Source: Parendozoicomonas haliclonae (lineage in GTDB: Bacteria; Pseudomonadota; Gammaproteobacteria; Pseudomonadales; Endozoicomonadaceae). From it: 64,000 bases of DNA. Below are positions 9,014 through 20,698 of this stretch, one piece after another. The notes beneath the pieces were generated by a model. The model searched no databases. It was given only the letters and a program-made list of their open reading frames with translations, and was not told where the DNA came from. Numbering within the stretch: the first letter of the stretch is position 1; each line of letters starts with the position of its first letter. The stretch lies in contig NZ_FWPT01000003.1 of assembly GCF_900174585.1 (NCBI RefSeq), positions 496,001-560,000 on the forward strand. Direction: 5' to 3'. A program made the translations under genes and the position numbers.

Positions 9014-11224
9014 TCAGGCCTTGCGACAACCGTTCAGGTTCTGGAAGAAACGCAGGTTTTCTTCAATCTCGAAGAACTGCTCCAGACTCACAGTCAGACG
9101 ACGCTTCCAGTTTGGATATTCACTGCTGGTGCCAGGAATATTCACTGGAGTATCAATCATCATGCAGTCTTCCAGCTGCAGCGCAGCAATCTGGGAGCGT
9201 GACAGCACCAGATAGTAGCTGAACCGTTCCATCAGCTCACGGCTGTAAGCCGGGCTGTGCTCTGCATGTGGATCAATGCCATGGGGCAGCTCACCCATTT
9301 TCGCCAGAGTATTGATAACGGCCTTCCGGCTGATTTCACGCTTGTCGCGCTCTACCGCAGTTCGTTCTTCCGAGAAGAAGCCAAGGGAGAAGGCATAGTC
9401 GATATCCTTCTCTTCCCACCAGCCGCGCAAGGTTGGTGTGTCGTGGCAGACAATCACCGCCAGCGCCTTTTCCTTGAACTCTTCCGGCATGACATAAAGA
9501 TCGTCTTCCTGCTCGAACACAGCCATCACACTGGAGTAGAAGCGAGCCGGTGGCAGGCTGTCGGTAATCTCCTGCGGCACAGTACCCAGATCTTCACCAA
9601 ACACCAGACACTGCTGACGCTGACTTTCCAGTTTGATAATGCCGATCAGATCCTGCAGCGGATAGTGAACATAGCAGCCGTACTTGGCGCCCTTATTCTC
9701 AACATCGCCATTCGGACACCACCACAGCCGGAACAACCCCATCGCGTGGTCGATACGCAAGGCACCACAGTTACGCATATTGCTGCGGATCATTTCGATA
9801 AACGGCTGGTAGCGTTTTTCCTGCAGGGTCACAGGGTTAAACGGCGGCAGTCCCCAATCCTGTCCCAGCGGGCCCAGACCATCCGGCGGTGCACCAGTGC
9901 TGGCATCGAGTACATAAAGATCAGGATCAGCCCAGACATCAGCACCATTGCTATCGACACCCACAGCGAGATCCCGATAAACACCCACCAGCATTCCGGC
10001 TTCTTTAGCCTGCTGCTGAGCCACCCGCATTTGCAGGTCCATCAGCCACTGCAGATATTTAAAGAACCCCAGACGCTTCTGATGCTTTTTGGCAAAACTC
10101 TGCACGGCTTTACTGTCGGGAGAGTGATACTCTTCCGGCCAGCAGCGCCAGCCCCAGCTGTTGATATCATTTTTGCGGAAGTGCTCAAACAGGGCTTCAA
10201 ACAAGGCAAACTGATCCAACTTAGTGCCCCGTTCCGCACAGAATGTCTTATACGACGTTTCCCGTGCAGTGCCTTTACCCAGATGCAGACCAGAGAAGGT
10301 TGCATAGAGTGCTTCCAGCACCTGCATCTTCAGTGGGACAACACGATCATACTCAACAAACTCGGTCGCCCGAAGCTCGGCCAGAAGCTGCTGATTTTCA
10401 GGCTTGGCAAGAATAGCCTTTGCCTCTGCAGACTCTGCGAACTCAGCAACCTGCTCAGGATCCAGGTAGGTGATGTTGTCGAACAGGCGGCTGGAAGGGC
10501 TGTAAGGCGAACAGTGCAGAGGATTGGATGGATACAGGGCATGAATCGGGTTCAGGCCAACAAAGTCCGCGCCTTGGCTGCCCAACCCCTGGGCCAGAGT
10601 GCCCAGGTCGGTCATATCACCCATACCCCAGTTCCGTTCGGAACGTACTGAGTAAAGCTGCACACCGGAACCCCAGATCTTTTTGCCCTGGCGCATGGAC
10701 TCAGGCTCAAAGCACACCTCAGGCGCAACGATCAATGTAGATTCGGCACTGATACCCTTCCCAGAAACTGTCAGTGCGTGGTAACCCAGCGGCAGATATT
10801 CCGGCACACAAACTTCCACCAAAATGTATTCGTGACCTTCTACCGTGCCAGTGTCTTTCACGGCAGCCAACGTCAGGTCGGCCTGGTGCGTAACGATATC
10901 GCCATTTTCCAGAGTAATCGTTAACTCCAGAGCATCAGGACGTTTGGCACTCTCGAAGCGCAGCTCGAGAGCCAGGGTCTTTTGCTGATGCACGACAGTC
11001 ACCGGCTTCAACAAGGTCTGCCACTTCAGAGCATGAGCCGCCTTAATTGCCGCAGCAACCGTAAGATCACTGCTCATATCAAAGCCCATGGCGGACAGCA
11101 GTGGCACCTTGAATTCGGTTTCAATGGTCACCGGTTCGCCGGCCCAGTCCAGGTACGAGCACGGCATTCCGCACAGCTCTCCCAGACGATCAATCAGTTG
11201 ATGATCAAGCATTGGTGTATTCAC
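9014..11224 (-). CDS. malQ: 4-alpha-glucanotransferase (amylomaltase)
   Basis: 736 residues, a GH77 enzyme. It transfers alpha-1,4-glucan chains between maltodextrins in the cytoplasm and releases glucose. The family is clear from GLNPIHALYPSNPLHCSPYSP, the nucleophile-region RIDHAMGLFRLWW, the acid/base segment VFGEDLGTVP and the CHDTPTLRGWW segment. An N-terminal beta domain of about 130 residues precedes the barrel, as in E. coli MalQ (694 residues). The start is GTG at 11224 with no clear Shine-Dalgarno; ATG at 11212 is an alternative. It lies 80 bases after malK, so it belongs to the transport operon. Its glucose product can be handled by glk at 31028. Confidence 0.93.
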   Translation of the reverse strand: MNTPMLDHQLIDRLGELCGMPCSYLDWAGEPVTIETEFKVPLLSAMGFDMSSDLTVAAAIKAAHALKWQTLLKPVTVVHQQKTLALELRFESAKRPDALELTITLENGDIVTHQADLTLAAVKDTGTVEGHEYILVEVCVPEYLPLGYHALTVSGKGISAESTLIVAPEVCFEPESMRQGKKIWGSGVQLYSVRSERNWGMGDMTDLGTLAQGLGSQGADFVGLNPIHALYPSNPLHCSPYSPSSRLFDNITYLDPEQVAEFAESAEAKAILAKPENQQLLAELRATEFVEYDRVVPLKMQVLEALYATFSGLHLGKGTARETSYKTFCAERGTKLDQFALFEALFEHFRKNDINSWGWRCWPEEYHSPDSKAVQSFAKKHQKRLGFFKYLQWLMDLQMRVAQQQAKEAGMLVGVYRDLAVGVDSNGADVWADPDLYVLDASTGAPPDGLGPLGQDWGLPPFNPVTLQEKRYQPFIEMIRSNMRNCGALRIDHAMGLFRLWWCPNGDVENKGAKYGCYVHYPLQDLIGIIKLESQRQQCLVFGEDLGTVPQEITDSLPPARFYSSVMAVFEQEDDLYVMPEEFKEKALAVIVCHDTPTLRGWWEEKDIDYAFSLGFFSEERTAVERDKREISRKAVINTLAKMGELPHGIDPHAEHSPAYSRELMERFSYYLVLSRSQIAALQLEDCMMIDTPVNIPGTSSEYPNWKRRLTVSLEQFFEIEENLRFFQNLNGCRKA

Positions 11225-11304
11225 AATTCGTTTTTAAAAGTATGAAATCTTCAAAAAGGCGTCCGCGCCGGAAGCCACGACCGGCGGGAGCCTGCAACAC
11301 AGAA

Positions 11305-12447
11305 TCAGTCAAAGCGTGGAGAGCGGGTCCGCGGGTAAGCCTGGCCCGCCTCATTAAACAGATGGCAGTTCTCGGCCGGCACACCCACACGGAATGCGGA
11401 TTCCGGCTCACGACGGCGGGAGTCTTCTACCCGAACAATAAAGGCTTCCTGAATATCCGGATGCTTCAGATAGATAAACGACTCATTACCCAGACGTTCG
11501 ATGGTTTCAATCGTGCCGGTGATGCAGTTTCCTGCGCCGCACTCTTCTTCGTGATTGAGCACATCCTGCGGACGAATCCCCAACGTGACCTTGTCACCGA
11601 CCTTGGCCGAGCTGGTGTTATTAAAGACAGTCAGCTCGGTGCCACAGTCCAGCTTCACCCGGCTCTGCTCTTCACCGGTTTCCAGAAGTGAAGCGCTGAA
11701 GAAGTTCATCTTGGGCGAGCCAATAAAGCTGGCAACAAACAGGTTGCAAGGGTTGTGGTAAAGCTCCAGCGGTGCACCGACCTGCTCCAGGTTGGTTTCA
11801 GCACCTTCCGCCAGCGGGCTGAGCACTACGATACGGTCAGCCAGAGTCATGGCTTCCACCTGATCGTGGGTCACATAAATAGAAGTCGTCTGCAGACGGT
11901 TATGCAGACGAGCCAGCTCCTGACGCATCTGTACCCGCAGGGCAACGTCCAGGTTGGAGAGTGGTTCGTCGAACAGGAACAGACGTGGCTCCTGCACAAT
12001 AGAGCGACCAATCGCTACCCGCTGACGCTGACCACCGGACATGGCCTTGGGCTTGCGATCCAGCAGATGGGTCAGCTGCAGGGAACGGGCTGCTTCTTCC
12101 ACACGCTGGTTAATCTCATCCTTGCTCATCTTGGCCAGCTTCAGACCGAAGGCCATATTCTCCCGCACAGTCATATGGGGATAGAGAGCATACGACTGGA
12201 ACACCATACCCACCCGACGCTCGTTAGGTGGCATATCATTCACCCGGGTGCCTTCCAGTTCCAGATCACCGGAGCTGATCTCTTCCAGACCACAGATCAT
12301 CCGCAGCAGAGTGGATTTACCACAACCGGACGGGCCAACAAAGGCAGTGAATTCGCCATCTTTGATCAGCAGGTCAATATTCTTCAGAACAAATGTTTTG
12401 CCACCGTCGTAGCTTTTGTTCAGTTTGGTCAGCTTTACTTCAGCCAT
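11305..12447 (-). CDS. malK: Maltose/maltodextrin import ATPase MalK
   Basis: 380 residues, the ATP-hydrolysing subunit of the MalEFGK2 importer on the cytoplasmic face. Walker A GPSGCGKST lies at 38-46, the Q-loop at QSYALYP, signature MSGGQ at 136-140, Walker B LFLFDE at 156-161 and the H-loop in YVTHDQVEA. A C-terminal regulatory OB-like domain extends from about 240 to the end. The gene lies 22 bases after malG in the order malE-F-G-K-Q. In enteric bacteria MalK also binds MalT and enzyme IIA-Glc; no malT is visible here, so only the catabolite-type control could apply. Confidence 0.94.
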   Translation of the reverse strand: MAEVKLTKLNKSYDGGKTFVLKNIDLLIKDGEFTAFVGPSGCGKSTLLRMICGLEEISSGDLELEGTRVNDMPPNERRVGMVFQSYALYPHMTVRENMAFGLKLAKMSKDEINQRVEEAARSLQLTHLLDRKPKAMSGGQRQRVAIGRSIVQEPRLFLFDEPLSNLDVALRVQMRQELARLHNRLQTTSIYVTHDQVEAMTLADRIVVLSPLAEGAETNLEQVGAPLELYHNPCNLFVASFIGSPKMNFFSASLLETGEEQSRVKLDCGTELTVFNNTSSAKVGDKVTLGIRPQDVLNHEEECGAGNCITGTIETIERLGNESFIYLKHPDIQEAFIVRVEDSRRREPESAFRVGVPAENCHLFNEAGQAYPRTRSPRFD

Positions 12448-12469
12448 GTTTCTGTCCCTAAAACCTTGA

Positions 12470-13360
12470 TTAACCTTTTACGCCGCCGGCCGTGAGACCA
12501 CTGACCAGATAACGCTGCGCCACCAGAAAGATGATGGTGATAGGCAGACCGGTCAGTACCGCAGCCGCCGCGAAATCACCCCACAGATAGTTCTGGGCAT
12601 ACAGGAATTGTTTGGCACCCACTGCCAGCGTCAGCTGATCAGCGCCTTGCAGGAGTACGGATGCAATCGGATACTCACCAATGGTGGTGATGAACGCAAG
12701 AATGAAGACCACAGCCAGAATCGGTACCGACAGTGGCAGCAGGATGTAACGGAAAGCCTGCCAGGGCGTGGCACCATCAATGGCGGCGGACTCTTCCAAG
12801 GCATTATCAATGCTCTGGAAATAACCTTTGATCAGCCAGATATTCATGGTGATACCGCCCAGATAAGAGACGATCAGTGCCGCATGAGTGTTCAGGCCCA
12901 GCCAGGGAATAAAGTTACCCAGCTTGTTGAAAAAGGCATGGAAGGCCACCAGCGCCAGTACCGCCGGGAACATCTGCAGAATCATCATCATGGTCAGCAG
13001 GTGATCCTTGAAGCGGAAGCGCAGACGGGCAAAGGCGTAAGCACCAGTAGTGGACAATGCCAGAATCAGCGCTGAAGTAATCAGGCTCACCTTGATGGAG
13101 TTCCACAGCCAGGTCAGCACCGGGAAAGTCGGCTGCATAATAGTGCCGTCCGCAGCTTCCCAGGGAATACCCAGCACCAGCGCCCAGTGTTCCAGACTCG
13201 GGTTCTCCGGAATCAGGCTGCCGGTAGCAAAGTTACCGGAACGGAAAGATACCGAAACAATCATCAGGAACGGAAACATTACCAGGCAAAGCAGCAGGAT
13301 CATGCACAGACGCGCTGCCCAGACCCGGTATTTCAAATTACGCGGTTGAACCATGGCCAT
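12470..13360 (-). CDS. malG: Maltose/maltodextrin ABC permease MalG
   Basis: 296 residues with six predicted membrane helices. The cytoplasmic EAA loop reads [18 protein letters not shown] and contacts MalK. The periplasmic loop between the first two helices, [16 protein letters not shown], is typical of MalG. It forms the channel with MalF. The start lies 2 bases after the malF stop, so the two are translated together. Confidence 0.94.
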   Translation of the reverse strand: MAMVQPRNLKYRVWAARLCMILLLCLVMFPFLMIVSVSFRSGNFATGSLIPENPSLEHWALVLGIPWEAADGTIMQPTFPVLTWLWNSIKVSLITSALILALSTTGAYAFARLRFRFKDHLLTMMMILQMFPAVLALVAFHAFFNKLGNFIPWLGLNTHAALIVSYLGGITMNIWLIKGYFQSIDNALEESAAIDGATPWQAFRYILLPLSVPILAVVFILAFITTIGEYPIASVLLQGADQLTLAVGAKQFLYAQNYLWGDFAAAAVLTGLPITIIFLVAQRYLVSGLTAGGVKG

Positions 13361-13362
13361 GA

Positions 13363-14895
13363 TTAGTGCTCCTGCAGATTACGGGTGGCCCGGAGATTGA
13401 CCCAGGAGATGAAACCGACAATCAGGAAGATCAGCGTGGCAATCGCAGATGCCAGACCAAAGTCCTGACCGGCAATAAAGGCGGTACGGAAGGTAAAACT
13501 CACCAGAATATCGGTGTTACCGGCCAGCGTTGAGGTGCCGGACATCATCGGACCACCGTCGGTCAACAGATTGATCAGTACAAAGTTGTTGAAGTTGAAG
13601 GCGAAGCTGGCGATCAGAATCGGCGTTAACGGTTTCACCAGATTAGGCAGAGTGATGTACAGCAGGTTGTGGATCGGGCTGGCACCATCAATAGCCGATG
13701 CTTCATACAGATCATCCGGAATCGCTTTCAGCAGGCCCATGCAAATAATCATCATGTACGGGTAACCCAGCCAGGTGTTGACGATCAGGATCATGGCCTT
13801 GGCCAGGAACGGATCGGTAAACCACTCAGGACGGATACCGAACAGACCTTCAAGGATCATATTGATCTCACCGAAGTTCTGGTTGAACAGACCTTTGAAG
13901 ATCAGGATCGAGATAAAAGCAGGCACTGCGTAAGGCAAAATCAGCAGCACCCGGTAAACACCCCGCTCACGCAGCGGTTCCCACTGCACCAGCGTCGCCA
14001 GCAACAAACCAATGGCTGCGGTAAAGGCAACCGTCAGGCCGGCAAATACCAGAGTCCAGATAAAGATCTTGATAAACGGCTGACGAATACCATCGTCTTC
14101 AATCAGACGTTCAAAGTTCTCCATGCCAACATACACAGAGAAGCCTGGGGGCAGCTGTTCACCCGCTTCATTAACATAAAAGCCAGTGGTCATATCCGGA
14201 CGAATAATCTCGCCAGTCTGGTTATTGATCAGAGTATGATCGTCACCTTCGCGGTATAGCGGCGTCATCACACCGAACTCGCGCAGAGAGGTCATCACCA
14301 GACGGCTGCCGTCATCCATGGTCACGGTGACCATGCCCAGCGCGGAACGCTGTTTGATCACATCCCGCATGGAGAGCTTTTTGCCAGCAGCGGCATTGCC
14401 GGCAGTAGCAGAAACTTCTGTCGCCTGTTCCGCAGGAACAAAAGACGATGTCGTATAAATAGCCTGTTTATTACTCTTGTCGGTCAGCACCAGCTGATAG
14501 TTGTCATCGTTCTGGTACAAAGCCAGACCAAAGGCAACTTCGCTATCTCTGACCTGCTGCTCAAGATGGATTTCCTTAACCCGTTCGAGGGTCAGGATGT
14601 TGGCAGAGCCATAGTTGGTGAAGGCGATGTTAAATGTGTACAGCAGCGGAAAAATAATAAACAGGATAATCCCCAGCAGGCAGGGATAGACATACCGGTA
14701 GCTGTAAGCCTTCTGGCTGGTAAAAATCCAGGTACCCAGTCCGGTAAGAACCAGCAGGGTCAGGGCAAACAGGATTTCGCCCTGGGCATACATGCCGGCG
14801 ATAATATAAAGAAGGGCAGTGTCAATCAGAGCAACAAGCGCCCACTTCAGCCCATTGCCGGACAGCAATCCTTTAGCATCGGCAGGTGTGGTCAT
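13363..14895 (-). CDS. malF: Maltose/maltodextrin ABC permease MalF
   Basis: 510 residues, close to E. coli MalF (514). N-terminal helices are followed by the large periplasmic P2 domain (about 100-280) that contacts MalE, then a six-helix permease core with the EAA loop [21 protein letters not shown] set the start at ATG 14895, preceded by CGGAGAG; an in-frame start 18 codons upstream exists but would read through the stem of the malE-malF hairpin. Operon order malE-malF-malG-malK is conserved. Confidence 0.94.
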   Translation of the reverse strand: MTTPADAKGLLSGNGLKWALVALIDTALLYIIAGMYAQGEILFALTLLVLTGLGTWIFTSQKAYSYRYVYPCLLGIILFIIFPLLYTFNIAFTNYGSANILTLERVKEIHLEQQVRDSEVAFGLALYQNDDNYQLVLTDKSNKQAIYTTSSFVPAEQATEVSATAGNAAAGKKLSMRDVIKQRSALGMVTVTMDDGSRLVMTSLREFGVMTPLYREGDDHTLINNQTGEIIRPDMTTGFYVNEAGEQLPPGFSVYVGMENFERLIEDDGIRQPFIKIFIWTLVFAGLTVAFTAAIGLLLATLVQWEPLRERGVYRVLLILPYAVPAFISILIFKGLFNQNFGEINMILEGLFGIRPEWFTDPFLAKAMILIVNTWLGYPYMMIICMGLLKAIPDDLYEASAIDGASPIHNLLYITLPNLVKPLTPILIASFAFNFNNFVLINLLTDGGPMMSGTSTLAGNTDILVSFTFRTAFIAGQDFGLASAIATLIFLIVGFISWVNLRATRNLQEH

Positions 14896-14925
14896 GGTAT
14901 CTCTCCGGGAGGGGCAGTCTGGGGC

Positions 14926-14953
14926 GAACATGCCTGCGAATGCAGGCATGTTC
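14926..14953. repeat. Stem-loop between malE and malF
   Basis: Perfect 12-bp stem (14926-14937 with 14942-14953), loop GAAT. On the transcribed minus strand no U-run follows it, so it is not a classical terminator. In E. coli the malE-malF gap carries REP palindromes that stabilise malE mRNA and keep MalE in excess over MalF; a similar role is inferred here. Confidence 0.7.
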
Positions 14954-14967
14954 TTTTTCGGGTCTGT

Positions 14968-16152
14968 TTAGTTACGGATAATCTTGGCGGCGTTATCCAG
15001 AGCGGCGTCAACAGACTCCTGACCAGTAGTGATGTTGGTCAGGGCAGACTGCATGGAGGACCAGAACTTGCCCATTTCAGGCACGTTTGGCATCAGCAGG
15101 CCGTTCATTACGTTGTCGTAAGTCGCAGCAATACGCGCATCAGCAGACAGCTGCTTCATGTATTCCTTGTGCGCAACAGCACCCAGCGGCTTGTCCTTGT
15201 TCAGGGTTTCCAGACCTTCCTGGCTCAGCAGGTAGTTCTCGATAAACTCCTTAACCACTTCCTTGTTCGGGGAAGCGTTGTTCACGGCAGCAGCCCAAAC
15301 ACCAACGAATGCGCGGGAGCGGGAACCATCGATAGAAGGCAGCGGTGCCACACCGTAGTTAATGCCACTCTTCTCCAGGTTGGCCCAGGCCCATGGGCCG
15401 GAGATCATCATGGCGGTTTCGCCCTTGTTGAAGCTGGATTCCATCACGCCGTAATCCACGCCGCGAGGCATCACACCGCCTTCAATGATCTTGGCCAGCA
15501 TACCGGCACCTTTACGGGCACCTTCGCTGTTTACACCCACATCTTTCACGTCGTAACCAGCCGGGGTTTCCTTAAAGACGTAACCGCCGTTGGAAGCCAG
15601 CATTGGCATGGTGAAGTAAGGCTGAACCTGGTCAAACATCAGGGTGGTGATGTTTTTCTTTTCCAGTTCTTTCTTGAGATCAAACATCTCTTCGTAGGAA
15701 GCCGGAGCCGTCTTGATAATGTCTTTGTTGTAGATCAGGCTGATCGCTTCCATGGCAACCGGGTAGCCATAGATATTGCCGTTGGCGGAAGTCGCCTGCC
15801 AGCCTTTGGCTTCAATGGCATTCTTGGTCGCGTCGGATGGAACAACCGGAGCCAGCAGGCCGGATTGTGCCCACTCACCAAAGCGGTCGTGTGCCCACAT
15901 AACAATGTCAGGGCCTTTACCAGTTGCAGCAGCTTGCTGGAACTTGTCGGTCAGGTTCTCAGGGATTTCAACCTTAACCTTGATGCCCATTTCTTCTTCA
16001 AAACGCTTACCAACAACTTCCATACCGTTGTAGGCCTTGTCACCACCAATCCAGATAGTGATCTCGTCGTCGGAGAAAGCGAAAGCAGAATTCGCACCCA
16101 GGGAAAGCGCCAGAGCTGAAGCTACGGCAGCAGCAACTGCTTTTTTAATCAT
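14968..16152 (-). CDS. malE: Maltose/maltodextrin-binding periplasmic protein MalE
   Basis: 394 residues with a 25-residue Sec signal peptide ending SAFA. The mature protein begins FSDDEITIWIGGDKAYNG and shows the family segments KGPDIVMWAHDRFGEWAQ and MISGPWAWANLEKSG. It captures maltodextrins in the periplasm and delivers them to MalFG. It is the first gene of the operon; the 5' region carries a LacI-type operator. The regulator gene is upstream on the same strand. Confidence 0.95.
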   Translation of the reverse strand: MIKKAVAAAVASALALSLGANSAFAFSDDEITIWIGGDKAYNGMEVVGKRFEEEMGIKVKVEIPENLTDKFQQAAATGKGPDIVMWAHDRFGEWAQSGLLAPVVPSDATKNAIEAKGWQATSANGNIYGYPVAMEAISLIYNKDIIKTAPASYEEMFDLKKELEKKNITTLMFDQVQPYFTMPMLASNGGYVFKETPAGYDVKDVGVNSEGARKGAGMLAKIIEGGVMPRGVDYGVMESSFNKGETAMMISGPWAWANLEKSGINYGVAPLPSIDGSRSRAFVGVWAAAVNNASPNKEVVKEFIENYLLSQEGLETLNKDKPLGAVAHKEYMKQLSADARIAATYDNVMNGLLMPNVPEMGKFWSSMQSALTNITTGQESVDAALDNAAKIIRN

Positions 16153-16343
16153 TTTGGCTCCATGTAACCCACTGCGGAGAGGGGTAAGACATTGCTATTG
16201 GTAGATGAGATCCGGCGAATGTTCAGTTCTGTCCAAAACTGCTGTTCAAGGCGTCGATACCCCGCCTTGAACAGCGCACGCTCAAGTTCCATTCACCAGA
16301 AATTGCCGGCGTATAATCCGTTAACAGTTGCCTGAAAAAAATA

Positions 16344-16357
16344 GTAAAACGTTTACA
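16344..16357. promoter_or_regulatory. LacI-type operator candidate upstream of malE
   Basis: GTAAAACGTTTACA matches 11 of 14 positions of TGTAAACGTTTACA. The right half-site is perfect, the left is shifted by one base. It is 192 bases upstream of malE and close to the likely promoter. Confidence 0.5.
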
Positions 16358-16410
16358 GAATAAGGGGTTTTACAGGCATCAAATCGTAGAATGACCTAGG
16401 TCAAATAATG

Positions 16411-16434
16411 GGCGTCTTCTAATGGAAAACGCCC
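16411..16434 (-). terminator. Terminator-like hairpin after the LacI-family regulator
   Basis: On the minus strand GGGCGTTTTC pairs with GAAGACGCCC (one G-U pair, loop CATTA), followed by ATTATTTG. The U-tract is weak. Confidence 0.5.
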
Positions 16435-16454
16435 TCTCAGATAGCGGTAATTAA

Positions 16455-17450
16455 TCAACAAATCAGGCGGGTGGTCTGACCGGGACGAAGGATGACATCA
16501 AGATAACTCCCTCTCGGAGCTTCTTTTTTAATGGCATCCATAACCAGGGCTGTCGCCTGGGCAGCAATCCCTTCTATATCCTGACGAATCGTGGTCAGGG
16601 AGTGGTAGCGATCATCATCAATGCCATCGTAGCCAACCACCTGCACATCCTCAGGGACTTTACGCCCCGTGTCGGCCAATGCCATGGAGATACCGGCGGC
16701 GACAATATCCGAGAAGGCAACGAATGCATCCGGACGCAGACCAGACTCCAACAGACCACGAATACGACGGTAACTGTCCAAGGCTGGAAGCCCGGTATCC
16801 GTCACAATTTCAATGGCTTCTGATGGAATAAGACCAGCGTCGTGCATAGCTTCACGGTAACCCTGGTAACGCAGAGCAGAAACTTCATGATCACTGTGCA
16901 GGCACACGTAATAAATGGTACGACAGCCGTTATCCAGCAGGTGACGGGTTGAGAGGTAGCCGCCCTGATGATCATTGGAGGCCACCCAGTAGCCATCTTT
17001 CTGCACATCACCAATAGCGACAAACGGTTCTTCCTGACTCATCACTTCCTGATAGCGTGCATCACTGTAATGCAGGCCGATCCCAACATAGGCACGGGCT
17101 GCGGTCAGCAGCTCGCCATCCGGGCTGAACTGGGCACGCTTGACCCGGTAGCCCTGCTTCTGCAGTTCTCCTTTCAGAACCTCATAAACCTTGAGCGCAA
17201 AGGGTGAGATGGTTCCAAGATCCATACCCAATATCACAGCGACAACAAAGTCATCCATACCATGGAGCTGTCGGGCCATATAGTTGGGCTGGTAATTCAA
17301 TTCGGCAGCCGCCTGCAGCACTTTTTCACGGGTGCTTTCAGCAACATATTTTCCACCATTCAGCACGCGACTGACTGTAGCAATCGACAGTCCTGCCTGT
17401 GCAGCGACCTGGAGGATGGTCGACTGGCCGGCACTTTTCCGTTTGGACAT
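16455..17450 (-). CDS. LacI-family transcriptional regulator of the mal/glg genes
   Basis: 331 residues from the ATG at 17450. The N-terminal helix-turn-helix is TILQVAAQAGLSIATVSRVL (11-30), the hinge helix follows at YMARQLHG (57-64), and the rest is a periplasmic-binding-like effector domain with ATDT- and DDD-type sugar-contact loops. An upstream in-frame start at 17546 would add 32 residues before the HTH, which no LacI protein has, so I reject it. Location between malE and lamB and the nearby LacI-type operators indicate that it represses maltodextrin and glycogen genes, with a maltodextrin-like ligand as probable inducer. It is functionally MalR/MalI-like; the orthology is not proven. 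Confidence 0.88.
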   Translation of the reverse strand: MSKRKSAGQSTILQVAAQAGLSIATVSRVLNGGKYVAESTREKVLQAAAELNYQPNYMARQLHGMDDFVVAVILGMDLGTISPFALKVYEVLKGELQKQGYRVKRAQFSPDGELLTAARAYVGIGLHYSDARYQEVMSQEEPFVAIGDVQKDGYWVASNDHQGGYLSTRHLLDNGCRTIYYVCLHSDHEVSALRYQGYREAMHDAGLIPSEAIEIVTDTGLPALDSYRRIRGLLESGLRPDAFVAFSDIVAAGISMALADTGRKVPEDVQVVGYDGIDDDRYHSLTTIRQDIEGIAAQATALVMDAIKKEAPRGSYLDVILRPGQTTRLIC

Positions 17451-19176
<1,726 letters not shown>

Positions 19177-19202
19177 GACTCTAGTCCTTTGAGTGTGTGT
19201 GG

Positions 19203-19230
19203 ACCGGTGCCTCAGGGCACCGGTTTTTCT
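19203..19230 (+). terminator. Intrinsic terminator after lamB
   Basis: ACCGGTGCC pairs with GGCACCGGT (loop TCAG), followed by TTTTTCTTT. Confidence 0.9.
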
Positions 19231-19285
19231 TTGCTGGCTCTTTGCCTTTTATTTCCAGAGCATTCCCAGACTAAAAAGCCTATCG

Positions 19286-19301
19286 TGTGACCCGTATCAC
19301 C
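19286..19301. promoter_or_regulatory. CRP-site candidate upstream of glgC
   Basis: TGTGA-CCCGTA-TCACC matches the CRP consensus TGTGA-N6-TCACA at nine of ten core positions. It is 186 bases upstream of glgC, in line with cAMP-CRP control of glgCA in other gammaproteobacteria. Confidence 0.45.
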
Positions 19302-19471
19302 AAAATCATCAGATGCGGAATCTACTGACTATTTCCAGAAAAAACGAAAGATAAGAATACCTACCCGAGTAGCGATTCGCTGCATTGGCTCGCCTGTAGA
19401 AGTCACCCATCAGGCGCTGCACAACAAAAATACCGAAAGCCCAACTATCGATATCACTACATCAGGGACTA

Positions 19472-20698
19472 ATGATGGCTTCAGTGTTGTCTATGATTCT
19501 TGCGGGGGGCGAAGGAACTCGCCTGTCTCCTCTGACCGGCAAGCGCGCTAAACCGGCAGTCCCCTTTGGGGGGCAATATCGCATTATTGACTTTGTGCTC
19601 AGCAATTTTGTGAATTCCGATCTGCACAAGATCTACCTCCTCACCCAATTCAAATCCCACTCCCTGAATAAACACCTGCAGCGCTGCTGGCGTATTGCCG
19701 GGTTGGCCGACAAATTTATCGACACCCTGCCCGCCCAGATGAATACCGGTAACCACTGGTATCGGGGCACAGCTGATGCGATTTACCAGAACCTGAACCA
19801 GATCGAATCCGACAACCCGGATCTGGTCTGTATCTTTGGCGGTGATCATATCTACACCATGAATGTCCGGGATATGCTCAATTATCACGAACAGCACAAT
19901 GCAGATCTGACAGTCGCGGCCATTCCGGTTCCCAAAGAACAGGCTCATCACTTCGGTATTATCGAAATTGATGAACATCATCGTATGACCGGTTTTGTCG
20001 AGAAGCCGAAAGGTGAAGTGAAAACCATTCCTGGCCGGCCGGATTATGTTCTGGCCTCCATGGGTAATTATATTTTTGCCCGCGAATGCCTGATTAGGGA
20101 GCTTGAGGATGACCATGCCAATGAAGAGTCAGACCATGACTTTGGCAAAAACATCATTCCGAATCTCTTCCCGCGCGCCAAAGTGATAGTTTATGACTTT
20201 TCCGACAACACCGTACCCGGAGTTTCCAACAGTAATTACTGGCGTGATGTGGGAACACTGGAATCCTATTGGGAAGCCAATATGGATCTGCTCTCCGATG
20301 AGCCGACCGTTGCCCTGAACAATCTGGAATGGCCAATCAACACCTACATTCCTCCCTTCCCACCAGCCAAGCTGTCGTACAAAAAGGGCGCGCGCAACGG
20401 CCAGATCAATAACTCCATGATCGGTATCGGCTGTGAAATTCAAGACTGTGTGATTGACCACAGCATCCTCGGCTACAACATTCAGGTCGGGAAGGATTCC
20501 CAGATCGTCGATTCCATTATTTTGCCCAACAGCAAGATCGGCGCCGGGGTAGTGCTGAACCGGGTGATTGTGGATAAACGTGCCGAAATTGCCCCGGGAA
20601 CAAAGATTGGTGTGAACCCGGAAGAAGACCGCAAGCTTTATCATGTTTCTGACACTGGTCTGATTGTTATCCCGCGAGGTGCCAGGGTTGGCTTCTGA
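19472..20698 (+). CDS. glgC: Glucose-1-phosphate adenylyltransferase (ADP-glucose pyrophosphorylase)
   Basis: 408 residues. It makes ADP-glucose from glucose-1-phosphate and ATP, the committed step of glycogen synthesis. The nucleotidyltransferase motif [19 protein letters not shown] is near the N-terminus, followed by [10 protein letters not shown], the sugar-phosphate loop FVEKPKG, and a C-terminal left-handed beta helix (hexapeptide repeats around [17 protein letters not shown]). The N-terminus is shorter than in E. coli (431 residues). ATG 19472 follows AGGGAC; a second ATG comes directly after. Its 3' end overlaps glgA. Confidence 0.95.
   Translation: MMASVLSMILAGGEGTRLSPLTGKRAKPAVPFGGQYRIIDFVLSNFVNSDLHKIYLLTQFKSHSLNKHLQRCWRIAGLADKFIDTLPAQMNTGNHWYRGTADAIYQNLNQIESDNPDLVCIFGGDHIYTMNVRDMLNYHEQHNADLTVAAIPVPKEQAHHFGIIEIDEHHRMTGFVEKPKGEVKTIPGRPDYVLASMGNYIFARECLIRELEDDHANEESDHDFGKNIIPNLFPRAKVIVYDFSDNTVPGVSNSNYWRDVGTLESYWEANMDLLSDEPTVALNNLEWPINTYIPPFPPAKLSYKKGARNGQINNSMIGIGCEIQDCVIDHSILGYNIQVGKDSQIVDSIILPNSKIGAGVVLNRVIVDKRAEIAPGTKIGVNPEEDRKLYHVSDTGLIVIPRGARVGF

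Larger units (their letters stand above)
16153..16454. promoter_or_regulatory. malE promoter region
   Basis: Between the regulator gene and malE. It holds, on the minus strand, a terminator-like hairpin (16411-16434), a perfect 12-bp palindrome TGACCTAGGTCA (16392-16403), an operator-like site (16344-16357) and GGATTATAC near 16310, which could be a -10 element. I saw no MalT box and no good CRP site. Confidence 0.5.

Noticed and set aside
9257..10651. Long plus-strand open frame (464 codons) opposite malQ
   Set aside because: It is an antisense shadow of malQ; the translation has no recognisable domains and malQ is an unambiguous enzyme.
14896..14949. 18-residue upstream extension of MalF
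   Set aside because: It would be encoded by the malE-malF hairpin; a proper ribosome site precedes the ATG at 14895.
14566..16119. Long plus-strand open frame (517 codons) opposite malE/malF
   Set aside because: It crosses two well-supported genes and an intergenic hairpin; composition follows the complementary strand.
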